A stretch of DNA of 64,000 bases from Hymenobacter armeniacus (GCF_014699055.1 NZ_JACXAC010000007.1:113266-177265); one strand, 5' to 3'; counted from the stretch's first letter, positions 26,401-34,873 are shown. Notes: generated from the sequence alone by a model not told the origin. Made by a program: numbers and translations.

Positions 26401-28993
26401 GGGCTACCTCATGAACTGGAAAGTGCGCCAGGACTCGATGTACCTGACCACACCGGCCAGCGGCGAAGCCATTCGCCTCTACTCGGCCCTCGACCCCAAA
26501 ACCAAGACCACCACGGCCTACAACTTCAAAGGCACCGCCCTGCTGACGCCCAAAAACGCCGGCGGCGACGGCCGCCTCGACGGGCCGCAGTCGTTCATCA
26601 AGTCGCCGGAGTTCACCTTCAAGTCGGACAGCTACTCGGGCCGCAAGGCTTCGCTGAGCGTGAAATCGGCCGAGGCCAACAAGCCCGCCCTCACGGCCAA
26701 CGACGTGGCGTTCGACTACAACCTGCAGAAAGGCTACGCCGACTTCAAGCGCGAAGACGGCAGCAAAGCCAGCATCGACCTGCCGTATTCCAAGTTCAAA
26801 ACCACGCTGAGCGGCGGGCACTGGGACTTCAAGAAAAAGCAGGTGAAGCTGCGCGTAGCCGCCAATGCCGACTCCACCAAGTCGTATTTCTACTCCACCA
26901 ACCCCGACCAGCAGGGCCTGAAGTTCAAGGCCGTCACGGCCACCTACGACCTGGCCAAGTACCAGATGAAGGTGGGCGGCGTGCCCTACATCGCCGCCGC
27001 CGACGCCTGGGTGTACCCCGATTCGGGCAAGGTCAACATCGGGGCCAACGGCAAGATTGGGCGGTTTAAGAACGCCACGGTGGTGCTCGACTCGCTGGCC
27101 AAATTCCACCGCTTGAGCAAGGGCAGCATCGAGGTGCTGTCGAAGGTGGCCTTCACGGGCACCGCCGAATACACGTTTAAGACGGCGCGCGACTCGGTGG
27201 CCCTGCGCTTCTCCAACTTCGAGCCCGACCCCGGCGCCGTGTTGGCCGGCGCCGGCAAAGGCAAAAAAGGCTTGTTGAGCCGCAAAAAGGAATCGGACCT
27301 GACCGATGAGGAAACCGGCCCCGCCACCCTGGCCACGGCCGTGGTGAACGCCAACAGCAAATTCCAGCTCACGCCGCGCATCGGCTACCGCGGCAACGTG
27401 CAGCTGAACTCGCAGCGCCGCGGCTTTGCCTTCGACGGCCAGGTGCAGCTGCAGTTTGGCAAAGACCGGAAATCGGCCGAGTGGATTGCGGTGAAAGACT
27501 CCATCGACCCCAAGAACTTCAGCCTCAGCCTGAAAGACATCAAGGCCGAAGACGGCACGCCGCTCGTGACCGGCCTCTTCGTGTCGGACCAGAGCAACAA
27601 GGTGTACCCGCTCTACGCCGCCACGGTGCCCAACCCCACCGACGTGCCCGTGTTCAAGGTGGACGGCGAGCTGCGCTACGACGACAAAAAGGGCATCTAC
27701 AGCATTTCGCGCCGCGACCTGAGCGACGTGAATGCCTACGAAGGCGCCGCCCTCACCTACACCGACGAGACGAACTCGCTCAGCTTCCGCGGACCGATGA
27801 CGTTCATCAATTCCACCAAAGACTACAAAATGGTGGCCAGCGGCGTGGGCACGGCCAACCCCGACAGCGCCCGCTACTCGGTAGACGCCCTGCTGGGCAT
27901 CGACATCAACATGCCGCCCAAGGCCGTGGAGGTGATGGGCGCCGAGCTGGCCAAGGTCACCAAGGGTTCGGCCGAAGCGCAGGACGGCTCCACCAACGAG
28001 CTCTACAAGCTGGGCCAGTTCATTGGCGATAAGGGCGTGGAGGGCTACGCGGGCCACCGCGGCGCCGCCGACCCGCTCATCAAGCTCTCGCCCAAGCTGG
28101 CGCACACCCTTCTGCTCAGCAAGGTGAACCTGCGTTGGAACGAGAAGAAGCGCGCCTGGTACTCGGTGGGCGAGATTGGCCTAGCCGGCGTGGGCAAAAC
28201 GGCGCTGAATGCGCTGGTGAACGGCTACGTGGAAATTCACCGCGAAAACGCCACCGACGTGGTAGAAGTCTACCTCGAGCCCGAGCCCCAGACCTGGTAC
28301 TACCTGAAGTACGCCAACAACCTGCTCAAGGCCAAGTCGTCGAGCGAGAACTTCGACGCCGAAATTGGCGCCAAGCAGAAGGGCGACTACGAAACGGCCA
28401 CCAGCTACGGCACCTTCCTGGGCGACTTCTCCGACGTGGACGCCTTCCGCGCACACTTCCAGAAGGACTTCCTGGGCAAGACCGGCAAGCTGGCCGCCCG
28501 CCCGGCCGCTCCGCCCAAGGAAACGTTTGACGAGGTGGACCCCAAGAAAAAGAAGAAAAAGGGCAAGGACGAGGACGCCTTTGGCGCGGACCCCAACGCC
28601 AACCCCGGCTCGCAGCCCGCGGAAGACGCCCCGGCGTCGACCAAGAAAAAGAAGAAGGCCAAGGACAACGACCCCTTCGGCGATGGCACCATCGACGAGC
28701 CGGCCCCCGCACCGGTGAAGGAAAAAACCAAAACCAAGGATAAAGCCGCCGAACCGGCCGCCGACGCCCCGGCCACCGAGGAGCCCAAAAAGGAGAAAAC
28801 CAAAACCAAGGAAAAACCCGCCGAACCCGCCGCCGACGCTCCTGCTGCCGAGCCCGACCCCGCCCAGGCCAAGAAAGAAGCCGAGCGCCAGGCCAAGGAA
28901 GCCGAAAAGCTGAAAAAGGAGGAGGAGAAAAAGAAGAAGGAGGAAGAGAAGCGCAAGAAGAAAGCCGCCGACGACCCCTTCGGCGACAGCTAA
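23453..28993 (+). CDS. Giant exported protein of unknown function, 1846 residues
   Basis: Not recognised. A signal peptide (ending SAAQAQ) is followed by a helical domain (about 30-200), then an Ala/Pro/Lys linker (about 205-300) with Trp-Gly-Asp patches (WDTADLWSS, GWGDADDGW). A very long beta-rich region (about 320-1600) has strand patterns such as NIDFSGTVVASAMRFKGREF and KVNIGANGKIGRFKNATV. Within it, residues about 612-680 look like a helix-turn-helix/winged-helix segment (NVSDLARDLQTSEANMRSA). The tail (about 1696-1846) is Lys/Glu/Ala-rich with repeated DPFGD-like motifs. It may act as a cell-surface or periplasmic scaffold. It stands alone between a divergent gene and a palindromic element. 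Confidence 0.85.
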   Translation: MKPYLLLTAWLGLALGSYSAAQAQTKAAAPGTPPAAAPRYQVGKLATDPLQYIADVQSMMASTKNAAAMATAARLKELWGSNRLTSSQQARIVALSQTMLAKHFRPRPHFESLFGAIVGGATKAKLSDAQMDQYLDVLGQTLDKEAPTETEKFITATNRFFNGGYLYKTGYNTLRAVGGTVSFAYSPINAPVSNLDFGAPAPVVKEEPLPAAPKPAAKKPAAKPVAKAAPKPAPKKKASSSGWDTADLWSSPSGGGWGDADDGWGAPVKKKAPAKKPVAKAAPAAKASPAATKTPSATEVAAKAADFETPTTGFTPSATPYEEYLAPPARGAVLVIKDADLFMASAGDSVFLKKVSGTAVPNSNRFIATGGQFVWSIKTNLVTADLAGFDFDMTKPEFTAQPVTLTYPALLEAPVKGALSYKAVRRKPGVTDNGYPRFISLTNDARIKSLGDNITYRGGLSMAGSKVLSAALDGSLSNLTVSLDGKPKFKAASRAYVLGDSLITASRAGITIYQGAKDSVTHPGAQLKYNKSKQQLKLSREEGLYKNTPYSDSYHQMEIRTQALTWNLRQPTVDFEVLSSKNQQSADFESKEFFTNNRYQQLKSINRLHPLQMLVGYSQAHGNAKTINVSDLARDLQTSEANMRSAAAGLTRDGYVAWAPQTGEVTILPKGFHYVASARDKKDYDHIAIRSLSGSGRNATLNLNTNELLVRGVDRFNFSDDSATVFVKPDSSIIRIKKNRNIDFSGTVVASAMRFKGREFKFDYDGFYVDMAKIDSIVIRSEAKDAKGKPTGKRADFALTNKGKVSTGRLYLNDPKNKSGRKKKPNYPSFDSKSGANVYFGKQDVLGGAYDSTLVFDIPPFKLDSLNGIGKAAAGFDGTFRSGGIIPDIKTKLTVQPDGSLGFIYDVPKDGFPLYKGRGRVFNKVKMDGKGLQADGQVNYQSGTFTSNSFVFYRDSVVAVGKTGAIAAKKTDGADIPKMNLPAGYLMNWKVRQDSMYLTTPASGEAIRLYSALDPKTKTTTAYNFKGTALLTPKNAGGDGRLDGPQSFIKSPEFTFKSDSYSGRKASLSVKSAEANKPALTANDVAFDYNLQKGYADFKREDGSKASIDLPYSKFKTTLSGGHWDFKKKQVKLRVAANADSTKSYFYSTNPDQQGLKFKAVTATYDLAKYQMKVGGVPYIAAADAWVYPDSGKVNIGANGKIGRFKNATVVLDSLAKFHRLSKGSIEVLSKVAFTGTAEYTFKTARDSVALRFSNFEPDPGAVLAGAGKGKKGLLSRKKESDLTDEETGPATLATAVVNANSKFQLTPRIGYRGNVQLNSQRRGFAFDGQVQLQFGKDRKSAEWIAVKDSIDPKNFSLSLKDIKAEDGTPLVTGLFVSDQSNKVYPLYAATVPNPTDVPVFKVDGELRYDDKKGIYSISRRDLSDVNAYEGAALTYTDETNSLSFRGPMTFINSTKDYKMVASGVGTANPDSARYSVDALLGIDINMPPKAVEVMGAELAKVTKGSAEAQDGSTNELYKLGQFIGDKGVEGYAGHRGAADPLIKLSPKLAHTLLLSKVNLRWNEKKRAWYSVGEIGLAGVGKTALNALVNGYVEIHRENATDVVEVYLEPEPQTWYYLKYANNLLKAKSSSENFDAEIGAKQKGDYETATSYGTFLGDFSDVDAFRAHFQKDFLGKTGKLAARPAAPPKETFDEVDPKKKKKKGKDEDAFGADPNANPGSQPAEDAPASTKKKKKAKDNDPFGDGTIDEPAPAPVKEKTKTKDKAAEPAADAPATEEPKKEKTKTKEKPAEPAADAPAAEPDPAQAKKEAERQAKEAEKLKKEEEKKKKEEEKRKKKAADDPFGDS

Positions 28994-29014
28994 GCGCCTC
29001 CGCCGGGCAAGACC

Positions 29015-29112
29015 AGAACGTCATGCGGAGCGCAGCCGAAACATCTCTCCCGAGTAAATAACCATTTACTATAGCACGCGAGATGCTTCGGCTGCGCTCC
29101 GCATGGCGTTCT
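29015..29112. repeat. Palindromic element, GAGCGCAGCCGAA family, copy 3
   Basis: Arms 29015-29047 and 29080-29112 match in 31 of 33 positions. The arm sequence AGAACGTCATGC... is very close to the element at 18120. It fills the gap between the giant protein gene and plsY. Confidence 0.9.
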
Positions 29113-29147
29113 TTTGTATCGTCCTTGACATCGACCCACCCCGCCCC

Positions 29148-29792
29148 ATGCACTACCTCTACATTGCCCTTGCCCTTCTGGTGGCCTATTTGCTGGGCTC
29201 CATTCCCACGGCCCTGTGGGTGGGCCGCCGCTTTTTCAACCTGGCCGACATTCGCGAGCACGGCTCCGGCAACGCCGGCGCCACCAACACTTTCCGGGTG
29301 CTGGGCCCCAAAGCCGGCTCGGCGGTGCTGCTGGTCGATGCCCTGAAGGGTTTTGTGGCGGCGTATTTCCTGCCGAAGCTGCTGGTGGCCTACGGCGCCA
29401 TCGCGCCCGAGCACGAGCTGTATTTCAAGCTGGCCTGCGGGGTGCTGGCCGTGGTGGGCCACATCTATCCGGTGTTTGCGCAGTTTCGGGGCGGCAAGGG
29501 CGTGGCCACCATCCTGGGCATGATGCTGGGCGTGGCGCCGGCCACGGTGGGCGTGTGCATGGGCATTTTCGTGGTGATGCTGCTGCTGTTCCGCTACGTA
29601 TCCTTGGCTTCCATGACGGCGGGCGTGAGCTTCGCGCTGCTGCAATTGCTGCCCCAGTTTCGGCCGCAGCAGCCGTTCATGGTATACGTCGGCTTCGTGC
29701 TGGCGGCCCTGCTCATCTACACCCACCGGGCCAACATTGGCCGCTTGCGCGCCGGCACCGAAAGCCGCGTGCCGCTGTTTGGGCGGAAGTGA
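29148..29792 (+). CDS. plsY: Acyl-phosphate glycerol-3-phosphate acyltransferase PlsY
   Basis: Inner-membrane enzyme of 214 residues that acylates glycerol-3-phosphate from acyl-phosphate, the first step of phospholipid synthesis. The three PlsY motifs are visible: LLGSIPTALWVG, GSGNAGATNTFRVLG, and GHIYPVFAQFRGGKGVAT, with KGF between. About five to seven hydrophobic segments are seen. ATG 29148 gives the normal hydrophobic N-terminus; the frame is open further upstream only into the palindromic element. Confidence 0.93.
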   Translation: MHYLYIALALLVAYLLGSIPTALWVGRRFFNLADIREHGSGNAGATNTFRVLGPKAGSAVLLVDALKGFVAAYFLPKLLVAYGAIAPEHELYFKLACGVLAVVGHIYPVFAQFRGGKGVATILGMMLGVAPATVGVCMGIFVVMLLLFRYVSLASMTAGVSFALLQLLPQFRPQQPFMVYVGFVLAALLIYTHRANIGRLRAGTESRVPLFGRK

Positions 29793-29843
29793 GGCAGGGT
29801 GCGTAGGGGAAACAATCGCCGTCGATACCGTTAGTTTTAAGCT

Positions 29844-30425
29844 ATGTCCCGTTTTCTGGTAGCGTGTGCCTTGGCCATGTCGTGCGTTGTGTGGCCCGCT
29901 GCCGCGCAGAAATACAACGAGCCCCTGGGCCCGGCGCCGACGGGCTGGACCTGGCAGGTGCTGCCCGAAATCAAGGCCGCGATGCCGTTGCCAACGGGTT
30001 GGTACTATAAGGTGACGGGCGAGAAGGGCGCCCCCACGTATTACCTAACGCCCGAAGAAACCGGCGAAAACGACGAGTTTCAGGAAGGACTCTCGTTGCA
30101 GGTGGTGCGCAAGGCCAAAGCCAAAACCGGTCGCCCCGCCGCCGATTACGCCGAGTTGCTGATGATGCGTGCCGGCTTCGGCCCGGGCCAAACCCAGTTA
30201 GATAAGAATGCCACGGTAGAAGGCGCGTTTTACAAGCGCACGGTGCGCTACCGCGAGGCGCCGCCCGAGGCCGCTACCCACATCGTGTACCAACTGGCCC
30301 TGGCCAACGCCAAAACCGACACCCTCTACCTGCTCACGTTTGAGGCACCGGAGGCCGACTGGCCCGCCGCCTGGCGGGTAGGCGAGAAGATGATACAAGC
30401 GTGGGTGCTGGACGCGAAACAGTAG
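29844..30425 (+). CDS. Small exported protein of unknown function
   Basis: Protein of 193 residues with a signal peptide (MSRFLVACALAMSCVVWPAAAQ). The mature part alternates short strands and helices and includes the phrase DTLYLLTFEAPEADWPAAW, reminiscent of PsbP/DcrB-like lipid- or stress-related periplasmic proteins, but the likeness is weak. It follows plsY after 51 nt on the same strand. No function is assigned. Confidence 0.65.
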   Translation: MSRFLVACALAMSCVVWPAAAQKYNEPLGPAPTGWTWQVLPEIKAAMPLPTGWYYKVTGEKGAPTYYLTPEETGENDEFQEGLSLQVVRKAKAKTGRPAADYAELLMMRAGFGPGQTQLDKNATVEGAFYKRTVRYREAPPEAATHIVYQLALANAKTDTLYLLTFEAPEADWPAAWRVGEKMIQAWVLDAKQ

Positions 30426-30491
30426 CCCTGCGTGTGCACGAATGCCGGCCACGGCATCACTGAGGCATTCCCCTCTCAACAACCATCCCGG

Positions 30492-31247
30492 ATGCGACCA
30501 CAAACCTGCTTGCTGCTAGCCGCCTGCCTGGCGGCCGCTGCCTCCAAAATGCCGCTGCGGGCCCAAACCGCGCCCGTGGGGGCGTTCCGCACCGAAGCGG
30601 AAGCGGCCCGGCACCAGGCCGGCTTCCTGGCGGCGGCTCAGAAACAAGGCTACACCTCGCGGCCCACGTTCTTCTACCGCAACCGGCTCGACGTGACCAA
30701 AACCCAGGCCCTGCGGCGCGAAGGAGTCGACCTGCTGCAGATGGACCGCCGCATCCTCATCGACGGGTCGTATGGCTACCGCGAGCAAACCCTGTTTGCC
30801 GACTGGGTGGTGCGCGGCATCGTGCTGGAAGAAACCGGCGATTCCAGCCGGCGGGTCTGTTTTCATACCACCTACAAAATCAAGGTGATGGAAGTGTGGC
30901 AGGGCCAGCTTAGCTCCGCAACCATCAGCGTGAAAACCGCGAACGGGCCCGTTGGCTCCTTTCGGCTGCACGTGGCCGAGAGTCCCGACTTCCACCTGGG
31001 CCAGGAGGTAGTGCTCTACCTCAACCGCTTCGACCTGGCCGGTTTCGCCGAAGCGGAAAAGCAAGGGTTCACCACTTGCGCCAGCAACGCGACCCCGGAG
31101 GACTTTCAGGTAAGCAAGGTGCTGCAGGTGCAGCCTAATGGCTACGTGGCCGGTGACGCCGGCTTGCCAGTGGCCAAGGTGCGCGCCGCCGTGCAGGCCA
31201 TCAGCGCTGTGCTCGACAAGGAGCATTTCTACCAGAAAGCTTTCTGA
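30492..31247 (+). CDS. Exported protein of unknown function
   Basis: Protein of 251 residues with an N-terminal export signal (MRPQTCLLLAACLAAAAS...RAQ). I chose ATG 30492; upstream the frame continues only to a GTG without a sensible N-terminus. The middle has a strand-rich block (KIKVMEVWQGQLSSATISVKTANGPVGSF, read here as separate strands) that suggests a small beta-sandwich. No family was recognised. Convergent with the TonB-domain gene (18 nt between stop codons). Confidence 0.65.
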   Translation: MRPQTCLLLAACLAAAASKMPLRAQTAPVGAFRTEAEAARHQAGFLAAAQKQGYTSRPTFFYRNRLDVTKTQALRREGVDLLQMDRRILIDGSYGYREQTLFADWVVRGIVLEETGDSSRRVCFHTTYKIKVMEVWQGQLSSATISVKTANGPVGSFRLHVAESPDFHLGQEVVLYLNRFDLAGFAEAEKQGFTTCASNATPEDFQVSKVLQVQPNGYVAGDAGLPVAKVRAAVQAISAVLDKEHFYQKAF

Positions 31248-31265
31248 CGCTCCCGCTGTGCGCGG

Positions 31266-32033
31266 CTACTGCCCGGCAAACGTTAGCGGCACGGTGTACG
31301 CCACGGCCACGGGGCAGCCGTTTTGCATGCCCGGCTTGAGCGCCGGCAGCTGGCGCACGGCGGCCACGGCGGCCTCGTCGCAGCCCGAGCCGAGGCCTTT
31401 GGCCACCTGCACGTCGCGCACTACGCCATCGGCGCCGATGATGAACTTGACGAACACCCGCCCCGTGACTTTGGCCTGGCGGGCTGCTTCGGGGTAAAGC
31501 AGGTTTTTCTGCGCCGCGGCCACAATGGCACCGGCCCCGCCGCCAGCCGGCAGCTCGGGCATTTGTTCGGCGTATTGGTACACGCGGTTGGGGCCCGCCG
31601 AATACATTTTGGAAGGCTCCGGGTTGGGGTACCGAATAGTCAGAGGCATGCGCACGGCCACGGGCTTGCCCGCGCGCAGGGCGGGCTGCAGCTTGGGCAG
31701 CCCTTTGATGGCCGCCAGCACGGCCGCGGCGGCCACTGGGTCGGCGGGCTCGTAGCCGGGGTACTGCATCACCTGCGCGTCTCGGGTTTTGCCGGCGGCG
31801 TCTAGCACAAACGACACGTGCACCTCGCCGGAGGCACCGCTTTTAAGAAAATCGGCTGGATACACGGCCCGGCTCTGAATGAGTTCGGTGGCGGTGAGGA
31901 CGTCGAACGAGCACGGCGTTACGTCGTTTGCCTCGTACACGGGGGCGCTGGATTTGGACACTTGGGCGGCTGCGGGCGCGCCCAGCGCCAGGCCCGCAAA
32001 AAAGGGCAGGAGCGCCCAAAAGGTTGGCTTCAT
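31266..32033 (-). CDS. Exported protein with two TonB C-terminal domains
   Basis: Protein of 255 residues with a signal peptide (ending AAAQ, 1-24) and two copies of the TonB C-terminal fold: about 50-135 (GEVHVSFVLDAAGKTRDAQV, LPKLQPALRAGKPV) and about 172-252 (GRVFVKFIIGADGVVRDVQV, LPALKPGMQNGCPV). Unlike classical TonB it has no N-terminal membrane anchor that would stay uncleaved and no Pro-rich spacer. Such proteins are common in Bacteroidota, but their partners are unclear. TATCTTTA lies just upstream of its start as a weak -7 element. Confidence 0.85.
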   Translation of the reverse strand: MKPTFWALLPFFAGLALGAPAAAQVSKSSAPVYEANDVTPCSFDVLTATELIQSRAVYPADFLKSGASGEVHVSFVLDAAGKTRDAQVMQYPGYEPADPVAAAAVLAAIKGLPKLQPALRAGKPVAVRMPLTIRYPNPEPSKMYSAGPNRVYQYAEQMPELPAGGGAGAIVAAAQKNLLYPEAARQAKVTGRVFVKFIIGADGVVRDVQVAKGLGSGCDEAAVAAVRQLPALKPGMQNGCPVAVAYTVPLTFAGQ

Positions 32034-32133
32034 GCCCTAAAGATACCGGGCGCCGGGGCGTAGCGGGAGCCGCCGTCTGCCGGCGTCCGTTACTTTTACC
32101 GGCGCATTCCCAACCCCCTAATTCTTGCTCCGC

Positions 32134-33498
32134 ATGGCCACGTACCTCGCCGATAACCAAACCCGCTTCCTCAACGAGCTCATGGACTGGCTCCGGATTC
32201 CGTCCGTGTCGGCCGACCCCAAGTTCCACGCCGACGTGCTGCGGGCCGCCGACTACCTGAAAACCCGCCTCGAAGAAGCCGGCGTGCAAAACGTAGAAAT
32301 CTGCCCCACGGCCGGCAACCCGATTGTGTACGGCGAATACATCGTTGGGCCGGCGGCCAAAACCGTTCTTGTGTACGGCCACTACGACGTGCAGCCCGCC
32401 GACCCCTACGAGCTGTGGACCTCGCCCCCGTTTGAGCCGGTCATCAAAGACGAGAAAATTTACGCCCGCGGCGCCTGCGACGACAAAGGCCAGGTCTACA
32501 TGCACGTGAAAGCCTTCGAGATGATGATGCGCGACGGCCAGGGCGGCGTGCCCTGCAACATCAAGTTCATGTTCGAGGGCGAAGAGGAAATTGGCTCCAA
32601 CAACCTCGAAATCTTCGTGCGCGCCAACAAGGAAAAGCTGAAAGCCGACGTCATCCTCATTTCCGATACCGGCATCTTGGCCAACGACGTGCCCAGCATT
32701 GAGGTGGGCCTGCGCGGCCTGAGCTACCACGAAGTGACCGTGACCGGCCCCAACCGCGACCTGCACTCCGGCCTCTACGGCGGCGCCGTGCAAAACCCCA
32801 TCAACGCCTTGTGCGAGATGATTGCCAGCCTGCACGACGCCAACGGCCACATTACCATCCCCGGCTTCTACGACAACGTGAACGAGCTGAGCGCCGACGA
32901 GCGCGCCGAAATGGCCAAAGCCCCGTTCTCCGAAGAGGAGTTCAAAAAGAGCATCGGTCTGCCCGACAGCTACGGCGAAAAGGGTTACTCCAGCATGGAG
33001 CGCACCAGCATCCGGCCCACGCTCGACGTGAACGGCATCTGGGGCGGCTACACCGGCGAGGGCGCCAAAACCGTCATCGCCTCGCAGGCCCACGCCAAAA
33101 TCTCGATGCGCCTAGTGCCCCACCAGACCTCGGCCGAAATCACCGAGAAATTCCAGCGGCACTTCGAAAGCATTGCGCCCCAGGGCGTGACCGTCGAAGT
33201 GCGCCCCCACCACGGCGGCGAGCCCGTGGTGACGCCCACCAACTCGGTGGCCTACCGCGCCGCCGCCGACGCCATGGAAACCACCTTCGGCAAGCGCCCG
33301 GTGCCCACGCGCGGCGGCGGCTCCATCCCCATCGTGGCCATGTTCAAATCGGAGCTGGGCCTCGACACCGTGCTGCTCGGCTTCGGGCTCGATTCGGACG
33401 CCATTCACTCGCCCAACGAGCATTTCGGGGTGTTCAACTTCCTGAAGGGCATTGAAACCATTCCGCACTTCTACCGCAACTACGCGGCGGCGCAGTAA
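32134..33498 (+). CDS. M20-family dipeptidase
   Basis: Metallopeptidase of 454 residues, the typical M20 dipeptidase length, hydrolysing di- or short peptides in the cytoplasm. Metal and catalytic residues are visible in VYGHYDVQP (H83, D85), GACDDKGQ, FEGEEEIGS (base and ligand glutamates), and the C-terminal GLDSDAIHSPNEHF with a ligand histidine. A dimerisation domain lies between about 195 and 350. ATG 32134 is preferred over TTG 32125. A bidirectional terminator follows. Confidence 0.92.
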   Translation: MATYLADNQTRFLNELMDWLRIPSVSADPKFHADVLRAADYLKTRLEEAGVQNVEICPTAGNPIVYGEYIVGPAAKTVLVYGHYDVQPADPYELWTSPPFEPVIKDEKIYARGACDDKGQVYMHVKAFEMMMRDGQGGVPCNIKFMFEGEEEIGSNNLEIFVRANKEKLKADVILISDTGILANDVPSIEVGLRGLSYHEVTVTGPNRDLHSGLYGGAVQNPINALCEMIASLHDANGHITIPGFYDNVNELSADERAEMAKAPFSEEEFKKSIGLPDSYGEKGYSSMERTSIRPTLDVNGIWGGYTGEGAKTVIASQAHAKISMRLVPHQTSAEITEKFQRHFESIAPQGVTVEVRPHHGGEPVVTPTNSVAYRAAADAMETTFGKRPVPTRGGGSIPIVAMFKSELGLDTVLLGFGLDSDAIHSPNEHFGVFNFLKGIETIPHFYRNYAAAQ

Positions 33499-33511
33499 CA
33501 CTCCTCCCAAC

Positions 33512-33549
33512 AAAAAAGCCCGGCATCTGCGCAGATGCCGGGCTTTTTT
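33512..33549. terminator. Bidirectional terminator between dipeptidase and porin array
   Basis: A near-perfect palindrome: A6, then GCCCGGCATCTGC and its complement, then T6. It serves both the rightward dipeptidase gene and the leftward barrel gene at 33568. Confidence 0.92.
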
Positions 33550-33567
33550 GTTGAAATGACCGCGCCG

Positions 33568-34161
33568 TTAGCCGCCGAACGAGTAGGTCAGGTACAGCTG
33601 GAAAACGCTGTTGCGGACGCGGTTCTGGACCGTGGTAGTGCCCACCGTCACCTCCTTGGGCAGGTTGGTCAGCCCGCCGTTGTAGCGCAGGCCAATGCCG
33701 GGACCTGTTTTGCGCTGGTAGCCCAGGCCCACGAGGTAGCCGAAGTCGACGCTGTTGAGCTGGTCTTTCACGTCGGTGCTCACGTTGCCGAACTCATTTT
33801 TGGCCGAGAGCAGAAAGCCCACCTGCGGGCCGGCCTCAAAAAACAGCCCGTCGGCGTTCACGTGAAACGACAGCGGCACGTCGAGGTAGGAAACCCGCGT
33901 GCGGGCGTCGCTCACGTCCTTGTACTTGGTGCCCTTCTGCGAATAAATGACTTCCGGCTGGAACGCGAAGAGGCTACTGAGGCCAATGTTGGCAAACGCG
34001 CCGGCGTGGAAGCCGAACAGGCCTTCCAAGTTGCCGGCGTCTTTGCCCACATACGAAGCGTACGACGGACCCGCCTTCAGACCCAGCGACACGTTGCTTT
34101 GGGCCTGCGCCGCACCCGCCAGGCCGGCCACCAGGGCCAGGGTAGAAACAATTTTCTTCAT
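33568..34161 (-). CDS. Outer-membrane beta-barrel (porin-family) protein, paralog 1
   Basis: Protein of 197 residues with a signal peptide (ending AQAQ) and the pattern of small 8-stranded OMP_b-brl barrels: GLKAGPSYASYVG near the start, FQPEVIYSQKG, YLDVPLSFHVNADGLFFEAGPQVGFL, VDFGYLVGLGYQ, GLRYNGGL, and the end FQLYLTYSFGG. It is very similar in layout to the four following genes. A TANNTTTG match (TAGCTTTG, 34195-34188) lies 27 nt upstream of its start. Confidence 0.88.
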   Translation of the reverse strand: MKKIVSTLALVAGLAGAAQAQSNVSLGLKAGPSYASYVGKDAGNLEGLFGFHAGAFANIGLSSLFAFQPEVIYSQKGTKYKDVSDARTRVSYLDVPLSFHVNADGLFFEAGPQVGFLLSAKNEFGNVSTDVKDQLNSVDFGYLVGLGYQRKTGPGIGLRYNGGLTNLPKEVTVGTTTVQNRVRNSVFQLYLTYSFGG

Positions 34162-34229
34162 GAGTTCTGCTGAATGGATAGGAGCCGCAAAGCTACGCCC
34201 GGGCTCCGCACTGCGGCCCGCTTAACGCC

Positions 34230-34265
34230 AAAAGCCCAGTTTCTGGTATAGAAACCGGGCTTTTG
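34230..34265 (-). terminator. Terminator downstream of barrel paralog 2
   Basis: Stem AAAAGCCC-GTTTCT with its complement (one mismatch) around a short loop, with T4 on both strands. It lies just past the stop of the 34292 gene, so each barrel gene ends separately. Confidence 0.8.
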
Positions 34266-34291
34266 CGAAAATCAGCCAACGCCGCAAAGCC

Positions 34292-34873
34292 TTAGCTGCC
34301 GAATGAGTAGGCCAGCACCAGCCACACCGAGCTGGTTTTGAACTTGCCCGAGCCCAGCACCGTCGACGCGTCTTTTTTGAAGGTGTTGGACGCCCCGCCG
34401 TCGTAGCGCACGCCCAGCGAGGGGCCCTGCCCGAAGCGGTAGCCCACGCCCGCCACGTAGTTCAGCACCACGCTGTTCAGCTCGCTTTTCACGTTTTGCG
34501 CGTCTTCATTCACCGCCTTGATGGGGAAGCCCACTTGTGGGCCCGCCTCCAGAAACAGCCCGCCCACGCGGTAGCGGGCCAGCAGCGGCACATCGATGGA
34601 ATTCACGTCGCGGTTCAGGTTTTCGTCGTTTGAAGTGTCGAAATAGCGCATCGTGTACAGCACCTCCGGGTGAAACGACCAGTTGTCGCTGAGGCCCACG
34701 TTGGCCGTGAGGCCGGCCTGGTAGGCCGAGTGGCTCACCGACGTGTACTGGCTGTTGCTCAGCAATCGGTCGCGGCCATAGGCCACGGTGAGGCCAATGG
34801 ACGTGGCCTGCTGCGCCCGGGCGGCCCCCAGGGCGCCCACCAGCAGGGCAAGGGTAACGAGACATTTTTTCAT
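34292..34873 (-). CDS. Outer-membrane beta-barrel protein, paralog 2
   Basis: Protein of 193 residues with a signal peptide (ending ARAQ). It shares the array layout FHPEVLYTMR, IDVPLLARYRVGGLFLEAGPQVGFP, VLNYVAGVGYRFGQGPSLGVRYDGG and the terminal WLVLAYSFGS. It diverges most where the others have LKAG near the start (TVAYGRDRLL). It is probably an 8-stranded barrel of unknown role. Confidence 0.85.
   Translation of the reverse strand: MKKCLVTLALLVGALGAARAQQATSIGLTVAYGRDRLLSNSQYTSVSHSAYQAGLTANVGLSDNWSFHPEVLYTMRYFDTSNDENLNRDVNSIDVPLLARYRVGGLFLEAGPQVGFPIKAVNEDAQNVKSELNSVVLNYVAGVGYRFGQGPSLGVRYDGGASNTFKKDASTVLGSGKFKTSSVWLVLAYSFGS

Noticed and set aside
23471..28105. 1544-residue open frame antisense to the giant exported protein
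   Set aside because: Low-complexity His/Ala/Val/Arg composition typical of GC-rich shadows. The sense frame has a signal peptide, sensible codon bias and a clean stop.
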